From the NCBI GenBank assembly GCA_025935655.1, contig JAICUV010000039.1, forward strand, positions 1 to 18,635: a DNA stretch of 18,635 nt, written 5' to 3'. The position numbers were made by a program, and so were the translations under genes. The notes beneath the pieces were generated by a model that saw only the letters and a program-made list of their open reading frames with translations, was not told the origin of the DNA and made no database searches. The stretch is from Chloroflexota bacterium (GTDB lineage Bacteria; Chloroflexota; Limnocylindria; Limnocylindrales; CSP1-4). Positions 6,602 to 13,316 of this stretch are shown piece after piece (the stretch's first letter is position 1; each line of letters starts with the position of its first letter).

Positions 6602-6625
6602 CTCCTGCAACCGTCATGGGAGGAG
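6602..6625 (-). promoter_or_regulatory. glnS ribosome binding site with a possible sequestering hairpin
   Basis: The glnS Shine-Dalgarno AGGAG (complement of 6602-6606) can pair with a CTCCT (complement of 6621-6625) across a 14-nt loop. This 5-bp stem would cover the ribosome binding site. It is short and could be chance. Confidence 0.25.
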
Positions 6626-6666
6626 TCGCGGCTCACGCGTCGGCGCACCACACTCCGAATAGGAGT

Positions 6667-6741
6667 TGGCTGGCGCGCCAGGATTCGAACCTGGAACCCC
6701 CTGATCCAGAGTCAGGTGCCATACCGTTAGGCCACGCGCCA
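6667..6741 (-). tRNA. tRNA-Gln (anticodon CUG), CCA encoded
   Basis: The minus strand folds as a complete tRNA: acceptor TGGCGCG with CGCGCCA (7 bp), D stem GCC/GGC with a TAACGGTAT loop, anticodon stem CCTGA/TCAGG around loop CTCTGGA (anticodon CTG), variable GGGTT, and T stem CCAGG/CCTGG around TTCGAAT. The discriminator is G73, followed by a genomically encoded CCA (6667-6669). The weak U1-A72 first pair, G73 and the CUG anticodon are known identity features for bacterial GlnRS. It is the first gene of an apparent tRNA-glnS transcript. A small ACTCC/GGAGT hairpin (6652-6666) directly abuts the CCA end. Confidence 0.96.
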
Positions 6742-6754
6742 GCGACCGTCGCGC

Positions 6755-6782
6755 ATTCTAGCGCACGTCCCCTGCTGGGTCA
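6755..6782 (-). promoter_or_regulatory. Promoter of the tRNA-Gln/glnS unit
   Basis: On the minus strand a TAGAAT -10 box (6755-6760) lies 13 nt before the tRNA 5' end, giving a start about 6-7 nt before the mature tRNA. A TGACCC -35-like element (6777-6782) lies 16 nt further upstream. No other good promoter is seen between the tRNA and glnS. Confidence 0.55.
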
Positions 6783-6836
6783 TCCCGTCGCCCGCGCCGC
6801 CCTCGCCCGGCCACCCCGATCCGCGACGTACGACCC

Positions 6837-6866
6837 GGGTGGGTACTGGGTGGGGGAGTTCGGGGG
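6837..6866 (+). other. Putative G-quadruplex-forming G-run cluster
   Basis: Five plus-strand G-runs of at least three fall within 30 nt: 6837-6839, 6841-6843, 6848-6850, 6852-6856 and 6862-6866, with loops of 1, 4, 1 and 5 nt. This satisfies the usual G3+N1-7 intramolecular quadruplex pattern. It lies between the divergent tRNA-Gln promoter and the membrane-protein gene. The rest of the gap from 6783 to 6966 shows no other clear signal. Confidence 0.5.
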
Positions 6867-6966
6867 ATCAACCGCGCCCCGGCCGCGCACCAGCGAGGAG
6901 CCGGCTTGATCGCGCGGTCCCGGGCACGACTTCTGGGGGATTGGCCGCACGCACCTGCGGGGCACG

Positions 6967-8157
6967 ATGACGGACGTGTTGCTCGCGCTGATCGTCCTGG
7001 TCGTCACCGCCGCCTTGTCGAGGGGCGGTCGCCACCCGCGCCTGCTGCGGGGCGGCATCGCGTTCGCCGTGACCTCGGGCTTGCTCGTCCTGCTCGTGCT
7101 GGCGTTTCCGACGTCCACCATGACCTCCGGCGAGGCGTACGGCATCCCGCTGGCTGTGGCGCTCGTGGTCGGCCTCGTCTCGTGGGGACGCCTGGTCCCG
7201 CTGTTGAAGTACCCGAGCGGCGTGGGTGTCGTCGTCGCGTGGGTGGCGGCCGTGTTCGCCTTTCTCTACCCCGTCGCCGTCTACGTCACCTGGCGATACG
7301 CGACAGGTCATCGCGCGGGTGATCGAACCTCTGCGGGCGCTGTATCGCCGCGCACACGGCCCGAGGCCCAGGTCGCGCAATCCGTCGTCCCTGCGGCAAC
7401 CGGGAGGACCAAGGTGTGCCCGGACTGCGCGGAGCTCGTCCTCGACGCCGCCAGGATCTGCCGCTTCTGCCGCTACGAGTTCCCGGCTCCGACCGTGACG
7501 GCGGTCGGCGCGAACGAGGAAGCTCCCGACGCCCTGCTCGCGCCGATGCCGGTCCCCGAACCGCCGGCCCCGGACCCGGCGCCCGTGCCCCCCGCCACCG
7601 TGGCGACGAGGCTGACCGAGCCAGCTGCCGGCAACCCGTCCGCCAGACGACGCACACGGGGCCTCCTGGCGCCAGCGCTCTTCCTGGTCGTCGTGGCGAT
7701 CGTCTCGGTCTCGGTCGGCGCGCTCGCCCGCGGGGCGATCGCCGGGCCGAAGGCCATGCGAGCCAACCCGGCGCCGATTGCGACAACGGCGGCGATCTCG
7801 ACTCCGGCGCCGACGCCCGCTCCAAGTCAGGCACTCGTTGCGGGTCACATCGAGTTCGGCACGGAGCCCGGCAGGGAGGACTGCACGATCGCGGGCGCGA
7901 CGCGCCGGTACTCGGAGGAGGACCCGCTCTACTGGACGGCCACCTTCTCGAGGACCGTCGAGGCCACGGAGGCGACGATGGTTCGCCTCCACGTGGATGG
8001 CACGCTGGTGGTCGACTCCAGGATCGACCCGTCGCGTGGCAGCTGTCTCAACGGGTCAGTCGAGGCTGGGCACGCCGTGGCCGGCCACTACGTGCTGGAG
8101 TACCACGTCGGGTCGGAGGTCCTCGCGCGCGGCGAGGTCGACGTCCTGGCGCGATAG
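6967..8157 (+). CDS. Membrane protein with internal zinc ribbon and exported C-terminal domain
   Basis: The 396-aa product has, in order: four hydrophobic segments (about 3-18, 31-48, 60-77, 86-108); a four-cysteine zinc ribbon with Cys151, Cys154, Cys165 and Cys168 (CPDCAELVLDAARICRFCRY), like the UPF0547-type ribbons of membrane proteins; a proline/alanine-rich linker (about 190-222); a fifth membrane segment (233-254, preceded by RRRTR); a second Pro/Ala/Thr linker; and a C-terminal beta-rich domain (about 290-396) with Cys306 and Cys360, which may form a disulfide outside the cell. The last residues HYVLEYHVGSEVLARGEVDV look immunoglobulin-like. No enzymatic motif is visible and function is unknown. 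The ATG at 6967 has only a weak GGGG site upstream. Confidence 0.75.
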   Translation: MTDVLLALIVLVVTAALSRGGRHPRLLRGGIAFAVTSGLLVLLVLAFPTSTMTSGEAYGIPLAVALVVGLVSWGRLVPLLKYPSGVGVVVAWVAAVFAFLYPVAVYVTWRYATGHRAGDRTSAGAVSPRTRPEAQVAQSVVPAATGRTKVCPDCAELVLDAARICRFCRYEFPAPTVTAVGANEEAPDALLAPMPVPEPPAPDPAPVPPATVATRLTEPAAGNPSARRRTRGLLAPALFLVVVAIVSVSVGALARGAIAGPKAMRANPAPIATTAAISTPAPTPAPSQALVAGHIEFGTEPGREDCTIAGATRRYSEEDPLYWTATFSRTVEATEATMVRLHVDGTLVVDSRIDPSRGSCLNGSVEAGHAVAGHYVLEYHVGSEVLARGEVDVLAR

Positions 8158-8169
8158 GCCCCGTGGCCT
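8156..8169. terminator. Small hairpin at the convergent 3' ends
   Basis: AGGCC and GGCCT form a 5-bp stem with a CCGT loop, starting inside the stop codon of the plus-strand membrane-protein gene and 33 nt from the end of the convergent GH15 gene. It is weak, with no T-tract. Confidence 0.3.
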
Positions 8170-8201
8170 TCGGCAACCGACGTCAGGCGAGGCGGACCCC
8201 C

Positions 8202-9314
8202 TTAGAGCGGCCCCTCGACGAGCCCCAGCTCGAGGGCCAGCGTCAGGTACATCGCGTGCGACCAGAGGAGAGGACACGCGGCCGTTCCCCAGCGCTCGAT
8301 CCACGCCTGTTCCTGCTCCGGCGCGAGCAGGTGGCCGTTCGACTGCTCCGGCAGGTCGCCGTCGGGCGTTGCCTGCGCGGCGACCCAGTCGAGCTGGGCT
8401 CGCGCCGCCGCGACCCGCCCGGTCGCGGCATAGTGCTGGCCCAGCAGGGCCGAGAGCAGGAGCCACTCGCCACCACCGAAGTAGGTGTCGCGGGCATAGC
8501 GGTGCACGCCGCCGTCGTGCACGAGCTCCCTCTCGATCCGCGCCACCGTGGCGACCAGGAGCGGATCGTCCGGTGCGAACATCCCGAATGGCGTCGCCGC
8601 GGCGATGAGGCTGGCGTCAACCGCGTCGCTGCCGATCCACTTGGCGAGGTAGCCCCTGCTGGCCCCGTCCGCACGGACGAGCGCCGTGATGTCGCGAGTG
8701 GCATCACGGGCCTGAGACCGAAGGCCGCTCCCGAGCGCGGACCAGCCGTCGGCGGCGACGAGGCCGGCATGGATGGCCGCGAGCGTCGAGCCGTGGACGT
8801 GGGTCTCGTGCTCCTCCCACCAGTCGTAGCTCGGGTGGTCCCAGAACGCCGCGATGTAGGCAACCGACAGGGCGGCGGCGGCGGCGAACGGCTCGACGCT
8901 CCGGCCGTGTCGCCGGCTGTGCGCGCCCAGTGCCCACAGCCAGGTGCCGTATCCATCGAGCTGGAAGTTCTCCCAGCTGGACGCGGAGTCGCGGCCGTCG
9001 AGCTCGTACCTGGTGTGCAGGAAGTCGGTCGTGGCGATGCGCTCGCCGGCGGCCCGGCGCGCGAGCAGGGACGCGACCCGTTCGCGGCGATCGACGAGGA
9101 TCCCCGCGCACCAGCCGAAGAAGGCCTCCGCCGACTCGATCTCGCCGGCCCGGCTCATCGCGTCCGCGATGAACGCGCCGTCGCGCAGCCAGCTGTAGCG
9201 ATAGACCGAGAACGTGGGCGACGCGATGTACGCCCCGCTCGGGGCCTGGCCCGCCCGGATGACCGCCACGCTGTGGCGGGCGAGGGCCTGGAGGTGGAGC
9301 GTGTCGTCGCTCAC
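8202..9314 (-). CDS. GH15 glucoamylase-like glycosidase, catalytic domain only
   Basis: GH15 enzymes release glucose from non-reducing ends of alpha-glucans or trehalose by inversion. The 370-aa product has the (alpha/alpha)6-barrel signatures: VYRYSWLRDGAFIADAM (38-53, substrate-binding WLRD), SSWENFQLDGYGTWLWALG, the general-acid region DWWEEHETHVHGSTLAA (Glu167/168), GGGEWLLLSALLGQHY, and the probable catalytic base in DGDLPEQ (Glu323). It lacks the N-terminal beta-sandwich and is far shorter than usual bacterial GH15 proteins (about 600-700 aa). There is no signal peptide, so it should act in the cytoplasm on imported sugars. The GTG start at 9314 overlaps the permease stop (GTGA), so translation is coupled. 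It is the last gene of the operon. Confidence 0.88.
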   Translation of the reverse strand: MSDDTLHLQALARHSVAVIRAGQAPSGAYIASPTFSVYRYSWLRDGAFIADAMSRAGEIESAEAFFGWCAGILVDRRERVASLLARRAAGERIATTDFLHTRYELDGRDSASSWENFQLDGYGTWLWALGAHSRRHGRSVEPFAAAAALSVAYIAAFWDHPSYDWWEEHETHVHGSTLAAIHAGLVAADGWSALGSGLRSQARDATRDITALVRADGASRGYLAKWIGSDAVDASLIAAATPFGMFAPDDPLLVATVARIERELVHDGGVHRYARDTYFGGGEWLLLSALLGQHYAATGRVAAARAQLDWVAAQATPDGDLPEQSNGHLLAPEQEQAWIERWGTAACPLLWSHAMYLTLALELGLVEGPL

Positions 9315-10138
9315 CCCTTGAGCCCCGACATCGAGACACCCTGGAGGACATAGCGCTGGGCGAAGACGAACAGCGCGACGATCGGCAGAATCGAGATCGT
9401 GGCGCCCGCGAGGAGCAGGTTCCAGTCCGTGACGAACCGGCTGGACATGCTCGCGAGGCCCAACGGCAGCGTCATCAGGTCCGGGTTGTTGATGACGACC
9501 AGGGGCCACAGGAAGTTGTTCCACGAGCCCATGAACGAGAACACCGCGACCGTCGCGATGGCCGGCTTGGACAGCGGCAGCACCAGGCGGAAGAAGACCC
9601 GGAGGTGGCCGGCGCCATCGACGAAGGCGGCTTCCTCGAGCTCGCGTGGCAGCGAGAGGAACGCCTGCCGCAGCAGGAACACGCCGAACGGCATCGCGAT
9701 CTCCGGGACGATGAGCGCGGCCATGCTGTTCAGCAGGCCCAGGTAGCGCAGCTCGATGAACAGGGGGACGACCATGACCTGGAACGGCACCATGAGCGTG
9801 GCCAGGAACAGCACGAAGAACGCGTTGCGCCCCCGGAACTGCAGGCGCGCGAAGGCGTACGCGGCCATGGCGCTGGTCAACACCTGGAGGACGGTGACCG
9901 ACAGCGACACGACGATGCTGTTGAAGACCCAGTTGGCGATCGGCACGTCGTTGAACAGGCGCTCGTAGCCGGACGTGTCGATGGGGGAGGGGATGATCGA
10001 GGGCGGCAGCTTGAACAGCTCCGCCGGCGACGTCAGCGAGGTCGACACCATCCACACGAACGGGAACAGGAAGACGACCCCGCCCGCGGCGATGATCCCC
10101 GTACGGAGCCAGACGGCCGCCCGGGATTCAGCTGCCAT
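9311..10138 (-). CDS. Sugar ABC transporter permease, MalG type
   Basis: The 275-aa inner-membrane permease has six hydrophobic segments, starting at about 13-33 (TGIIAAGGVVFLFPFVWMVSTSL), a periplasmic-facing loop with SPIDTSGYERLF, and the cytoplasmic EAA loop ELEEAAFVDGAGHLRVFFRLVLPL (166-189), which docks on the ATP-binding subunit. The pattern NSIVVSLSVTVLQVLTSAMAAYAFARL and the C-terminal YVLQGVSMSGLKG are diagnostic of CUT1 carbohydrate-import permeases. Its ATG overlaps the end of the upstream permease by 11 nt, and it shares a GTGA overlap with the GH15 gene. The partner ATPase is not in this window. Confidence 0.94.
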   Translation of the reverse strand: MAAESRAAVWLRTGIIAAGGVVFLFPFVWMVSTSLTSPAELFKLPPSIIPSPIDTSGYERLFNDVPIANWVFNSIVVSLSVTVLQVLTSAMAAYAFARLQFRGRNAFFVLFLATLMVPFQVMVVPLFIELRYLGLLNSMAALIVPEIAMPFGVFLLRQAFLSLPRELEEAAFVDGAGHLRVFFRLVLPLSKPAIATVAVFSFMGSWNNFLWPLVVINNPDLMTLPLGLASMSSRFVTDWNLLLAGATISILPIVALFVFAQRYVLQGVSMSGLKG

Positions 10139-11012
10139 AGTGGACCCACCGCCGCTGCGCCCGGAGCTGCACCACCGTGAAGGCCAGGATGATCGCGAAG
10201 AGCACCCAGCTCATCGCCGACGCCTCGCCCATCAGGCCGTACTTGAAGGCGTTCTTGACGACCTGCTCCATGACCACGGTCGTGGCGCCCGCCGGTCCCC
10301 CTTCCGTCATGATCCAGACCTGGTCGAACACCTGGAAGGCGCCGATCATCGACAGGACCATCGCGAAGAAGATGAACGGCGTGAGCAGCGGCAGCGTGAT
10401 GTGGCGCAACCGCTGCCACCGTCCAGCCCCGTCGATCCGTGCGGCCTCGTAGAGATGCTCCGGGATGTTCTGCAGCCCGGCCAGCAGGATCAGCATGCTG
10501 AACCCGAGGTCCTTCCATGCCGAGGCGAGGATGATCGAGGGCATGGCCCAGGCGCGGTCGGTCCACCAGCCTGGCCCATCGATCCCCACCAGGCTGAGCA
10601 GGTAGTTGACCATCCCGCCCTCCGGGCTCAGCAGCCACTTCCAGAGGAGCGCCACCACGACCCAGCTGGTCACGACCGGCAGGAAGTACACGCCGCGGAA
10701 GAAGGAGGACCCCTTGAGCTTGCTGTTGAGCAGCACGGCGGTCGCAAGGGCGCCGACGAGCACGAGAGGTAGATAGCCGACCATGTAGTAGAGCGTGTTC
10801 ACGAGTGCGCGGTGGAAGTTCTTGTCGCCCAGCAGGCCGAGGTAGTTGTCGAGGCCGACGAGGACTGGTGGCCGCAGCAGGTTCCATTCCGTCAGGCTCA
10901 CCCCGACCGAGGCGACCATCGGCAGGACCCGGAAGATCAGCAGCGGCAGCAGCGCCGGGAGCAGGAAGAAGCTGACGAGCCCGACCTTGCGCCACCCGCG
11001 TTCACCGACCAT
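10128..11012 (-). CDS. Sugar ABC transporter permease, MalF/UgpA type
   Basis: The 294-aa permease has an N-terminal membrane segment (about 11-34, LVSFFLLPALLPLLIFRVLP) followed by SVGVSLTEWNLL and GLDNYLGLLGDKNFHRALVNTLYY, the standard start of CUT1 MalF/UgpA-like proteins without the extra MalF periplasmic loop. The EAA loop is EAARIDGAGRWQRLRHITLPLL (189-210). The ATG at 11012 is preferred: the family normally begins just before this segment, and it overlaps the GH31 stop by 11 nt. An in-frame ATG at 11159 would add 49 low-complexity residues antisense-like to GH31. It works as a heterodimer with the downstream MalG-type permease. Confidence 0.94.
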   Translation of the reverse strand: MVGERGWRKVGLVSFFLLPALLPLLIFRVLPMVASVGVSLTEWNLLRPPVLVGLDNYLGLLGDKNFHRALVNTLYYMVGYLPLVLVGALATAVLLNSKLKGSSFFRGVYFLPVVTSWVVVALLWKWLLSPEGGMVNYLLSLVGIDGPGWWTDRAWAMPSIILASAWKDLGFSMLILLAGLQNIPEHLYEAARIDGAGRWQRLRHITLPLLTPFIFFAMVLSMIGAFQVFDQVWIMTEGGPAGATTVVMEQVVKNAFKYGLMGEASAMSWVLFAIILAFTVVQLRAQRRWVHYGS

Positions 11013-13233
11013 CGTCGCCAGCCTGTACGTCGAAGATGCGCCGCAGGCGCGGCCAGGCCGATGCACGGACGTAGACCGGGATCTCGTCGATGGGCACGGC
11101 CCGCCGAACGACCTGGCGGCCCAGAACCGCTGCGCCGGTCCACGCATCCACCCAGTCACCGGCGGGGAGGTACGTGGACCACTCGAGCGCCCCCGGCTCG
11201 GTCACCGGCGAGACCAGCAGGTCGTCGCCGAGCAGGTACTGGCGGGGCACGTCCCAGATCCGTGGGTCATCGGGCCAGTCGAACAACAGCGCCCGCATGA
11301 GCGGCACCGAGCGCTCCGACGCGGCGCGGGCCTGCTCCACGAGGTAGCCGACGAGCCGCTCGCGCAGCAGCGCGAATTTCCGATAGACCGTCAACGCGGT
11401 CTCGTCGCCGGTCCGCTCGGCGACGTTCCACGGCGTGCGCGCCCGGGACGGGCTGCGGTGACCGTTGTTCTCGGCGTGGTACTGCATGATCGGGCAGAAC
11501 GCCGCCATGGCAGCCGAGCGCGCGTAGAGCTCGGCCGTGGGGACCTCTCCGGAGAAGCCCCCGTGATCCCAGCCCCAGGCGAAGATCCCGGACGCGCCCG
11601 CGGTGAGACCGGCGGTGATCGATGCCCGGTAGGCGTCCCAGGTCGATCGCTCGTCGCCCGCCCAGTGGGCGGGGAAGCTGCCTGCGCCGGCATGCCCGGA
11701 GCGGCTCAGCGTCATGCCGTCGGTGCCGGTGGCCTCGATCAGCTCGTGGAACGCCTGCGCGTACAGGTTCGGGAACCGGTTGTTCGACACGTCGCCGCGC
11801 GTCCCGTCGGCGTAGCGCAGCTCGGCCCCCCAGGCGTGCTCGCCGCCGTCGGTCTTGAACCCGTCGATGCCCATCTCGTCGAGGAGATAGCGCCGCTTGG
11901 CGGTCCACCACCGTCGGGCCGCAGCCGAGGTGAAGTCGGGGAGGAGCGCGCCCGGGAACCACCAGCCCCGGTTCCGGTACGGACGTCCGTCCTCCTCGCG
12001 GACGGCGAAGCCCTGGTCGACCAGGGCACGGCGGTCGGCGGCCTGCTGCGGGTCATCCCTGGGCCGGTCGGGGATCACGGGGATCTGCCACAGGACGACC
12101 CGGACGCCCAGGTCGTGGAGCTTGTTCACCATGCCGACCGGATCCGGCCACGGCCCGTCGGCCGGGAAGGTGAAGTCGACGAGCCGGTGTGGCGAACCGT
12201 CCTCGTGCACCTCGTACTGCGCGCCGTTCCAGGCCCACATCGTCGTCTCGTCGCTCCACGCCTCGATCACGACGACGCCGATCGGCACGCCCTCGGCCAG
12301 GCTGCGCTCCACTTCCCGCTCGACGCGCGCCTGGGTGCTCCACTCGTTGTCGCTGGCCCAGGGTCGATAGGCCCACTCGGGGATGGCTGCCGGCGGCCCG
12401 TACCGTTCCAGGAACCCGCCGAGCACGGCCGCGGGGTCGCCCTGCCACAGGCGGAGGACGAGCTCGGGATCGGTCGGATCGACCGCCGCCTCGATCCACA
12501 GGACGTCCGGCTCCCGGACACCGACGTCGAACCAGACCCGGCGCGTCGTGTCGACGTGGAACCCCCAGCCGTCGCCGCCGACGACGTGGGCGAACGGGAC
12601 GGGAAGGTAGGTCCGCTCGCGCTGGCTCGTGTACTGCTCGAAGACGGTCGCGTCGACCGCCCAGCCGCGCTGGTCGAGCGAGTGGAACCGCTCCCCGAGA
12701 CCGACCACGTGCTCGGATGGCGCGAGCCGGAGACCGAGCCGGACGCGGGAGACCGTGCGCGCGTTCCCGCTCTCGGTCAGCCACGCGACACTGCCCGCGA
12801 TGAGCCGCGAGCCGGCCTCGCCGTGGACGGTGAGGGTGCCTCCGGTCGCGAGCCATGCCGACGGCGCGAACGACCACCACTCGGTGGCGTCGCCCGTCTC
12901 CGGCGCGACGAACCGGTAGTGGACGGGCTGGCCGAGCTCGAACCCGCCCAGCTCGACGTGCCACGCGTCCAGGCCCGCGGTGTCCTCACCGGCCTCGGCG
13001 GCCGCCGCGAGATGGCCGTCGGCGCCGCTCGATGACCCGGCCGTCTCCAGTCGCTGGAGGGGAGCGGCCGACGAACGGTCACCCACCCGGACCTCGACCT
13101 GGACAGCCGTGAGTCCCGGCGTGGCAAGTGCACCGAGCCCGACCGGCTCACCGGCCAGCGGGTGATGGGGCACCCGCTGATCGAGGCTCGCGCGGTAGGC
13201 ATGCCCGCGGCCCGCGGGCTTGTGGCGTATCAC
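11002..13233 (-). CDS. GH31 alpha-glycosidase
   Basis: GH31 enzymes are retaining alpha-glycosidases (alpha-glucosidase, alpha-xylosidase, sulfoquinovosidase and others). The 743-aa product has an N-terminal beta-sandwich region ending in the GLGERFHSLDQRG signature (179-191), then the catalytic barrel with IPEWAYRPWASDNEW (284-298), the nucleophile Asp462 in GIDGFKTDGGEHAWG (455-469), the acid/base Asp527 in HWAGDERSTW, and GIFAWGWDHGGFSG (549-562), followed by C-terminal beta domains (YLLGDDLLVSPVTEPG, YLPAGDWVDAWTG). The nucleophile motif is KTDGGE rather than KTDFGE of YicI-type alpha-xylosidases, so the exact specificity is open. No signal peptide is seen. The GTG at 13233 has AGAGGA about 9 nt upstream. 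Confidence 0.93.
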   Translation of the reverse strand: MIRHKPAGRGHAYRASLDQRVPHHPLAGEPVGLGALATPGLTAVQVEVRVGDRSSAAPLQRLETAGSSSGADGHLAAAAEAGEDTAGLDAWHVELGGFELGQPVHYRFVAPETGDATEWWSFAPSAWLATGGTLTVHGEAGSRLIAGSVAWLTESGNARTVSRVRLGLRLAPSEHVVGLGERFHSLDQRGWAVDATVFEQYTSQRERTYLPVPFAHVVGGDGWGFHVDTTRRVWFDVGVREPDVLWIEAAVDPTDPELVLRLWQGDPAAVLGGFLERYGPPAAIPEWAYRPWASDNEWSTQARVEREVERSLAEGVPIGVVVIEAWSDETTMWAWNGAQYEVHEDGSPHRLVDFTFPADGPWPDPVGMVNKLHDLGVRVVLWQIPVIPDRPRDDPQQAADRRALVDQGFAVREEDGRPYRNRGWWFPGALLPDFTSAAARRWWTAKRRYLLDEMGIDGFKTDGGEHAWGAELRYADGTRGDVSNNRFPNLYAQAFHELIEATGTDGMTLSRSGHAGAGSFPAHWAGDERSTWDAYRASITAGLTAGASGIFAWGWDHGGFSGEVPTAELYARSAAMAAFCPIMQYHAENNGHRSPSRARTPWNVAERTGDETALTVYRKFALLRERLVGYLVEQARAASERSVPLMRALLFDWPDDPRIWDVPRQYLLGDDLLVSPVTEPGALEWSTYLPAGDWVDAWTGAAVLGRQVVRRAVPIDEIPVYVRASAWPRLRRIFDVQAGDDGR

Positions 13234-13266
13234 TGACGCATCCTCTGCTCAGCCGACGGTCGAAGG

Positions 13267-13306
13267 GGCCCGGGCGTCGACGGGAGGAGCCGTCAGCGCC
13301 CGGGCC
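13267..13306 (-). promoter_or_regulatory. Intercistronic hairpin between the binding-protein and GH31 genes
   Basis: GGCCCGGGCG (13267-13276) and CGCCCGGGCC (13297-13306) form a perfect 10-bp stem. An inner GACGG/CCGTC stem (13279-13283 with 13290-13294) extends it. It starts 11 nt after the binding-protein stop and ends 33 nt before the GH31 start. No T-tract follows. Such elements commonly stabilise or partly terminate mRNA after a solute-binding-protein gene so that it is expressed above the permeases; that role is inferred. Confidence 0.65.
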
Positions 13307-13316
13307 GGATCCGCCC

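Noticed and set aside
7416..9353. Plus-strand open frame spanning the membrane-protein gene and the GH15 gene
   Set aside because: It overlaps two well-supported genes in other frames and has only shadow composition.
9315..10055. N-terminal extension of the GH15 protein (247 residues)
   Set aside because: This stretch is the out-of-frame shadow of the MalG-type permease. The GTGA overlap at 9311-9314 gives the proper start.
10846..13035. Plus-strand open frame of 729 codons opposite GH31
   Set aside because: It lies antisense to a GH31 gene with all catalytic motifs. Its product is a low-complexity Arg/Pro/Val/Gly mix with no domain.
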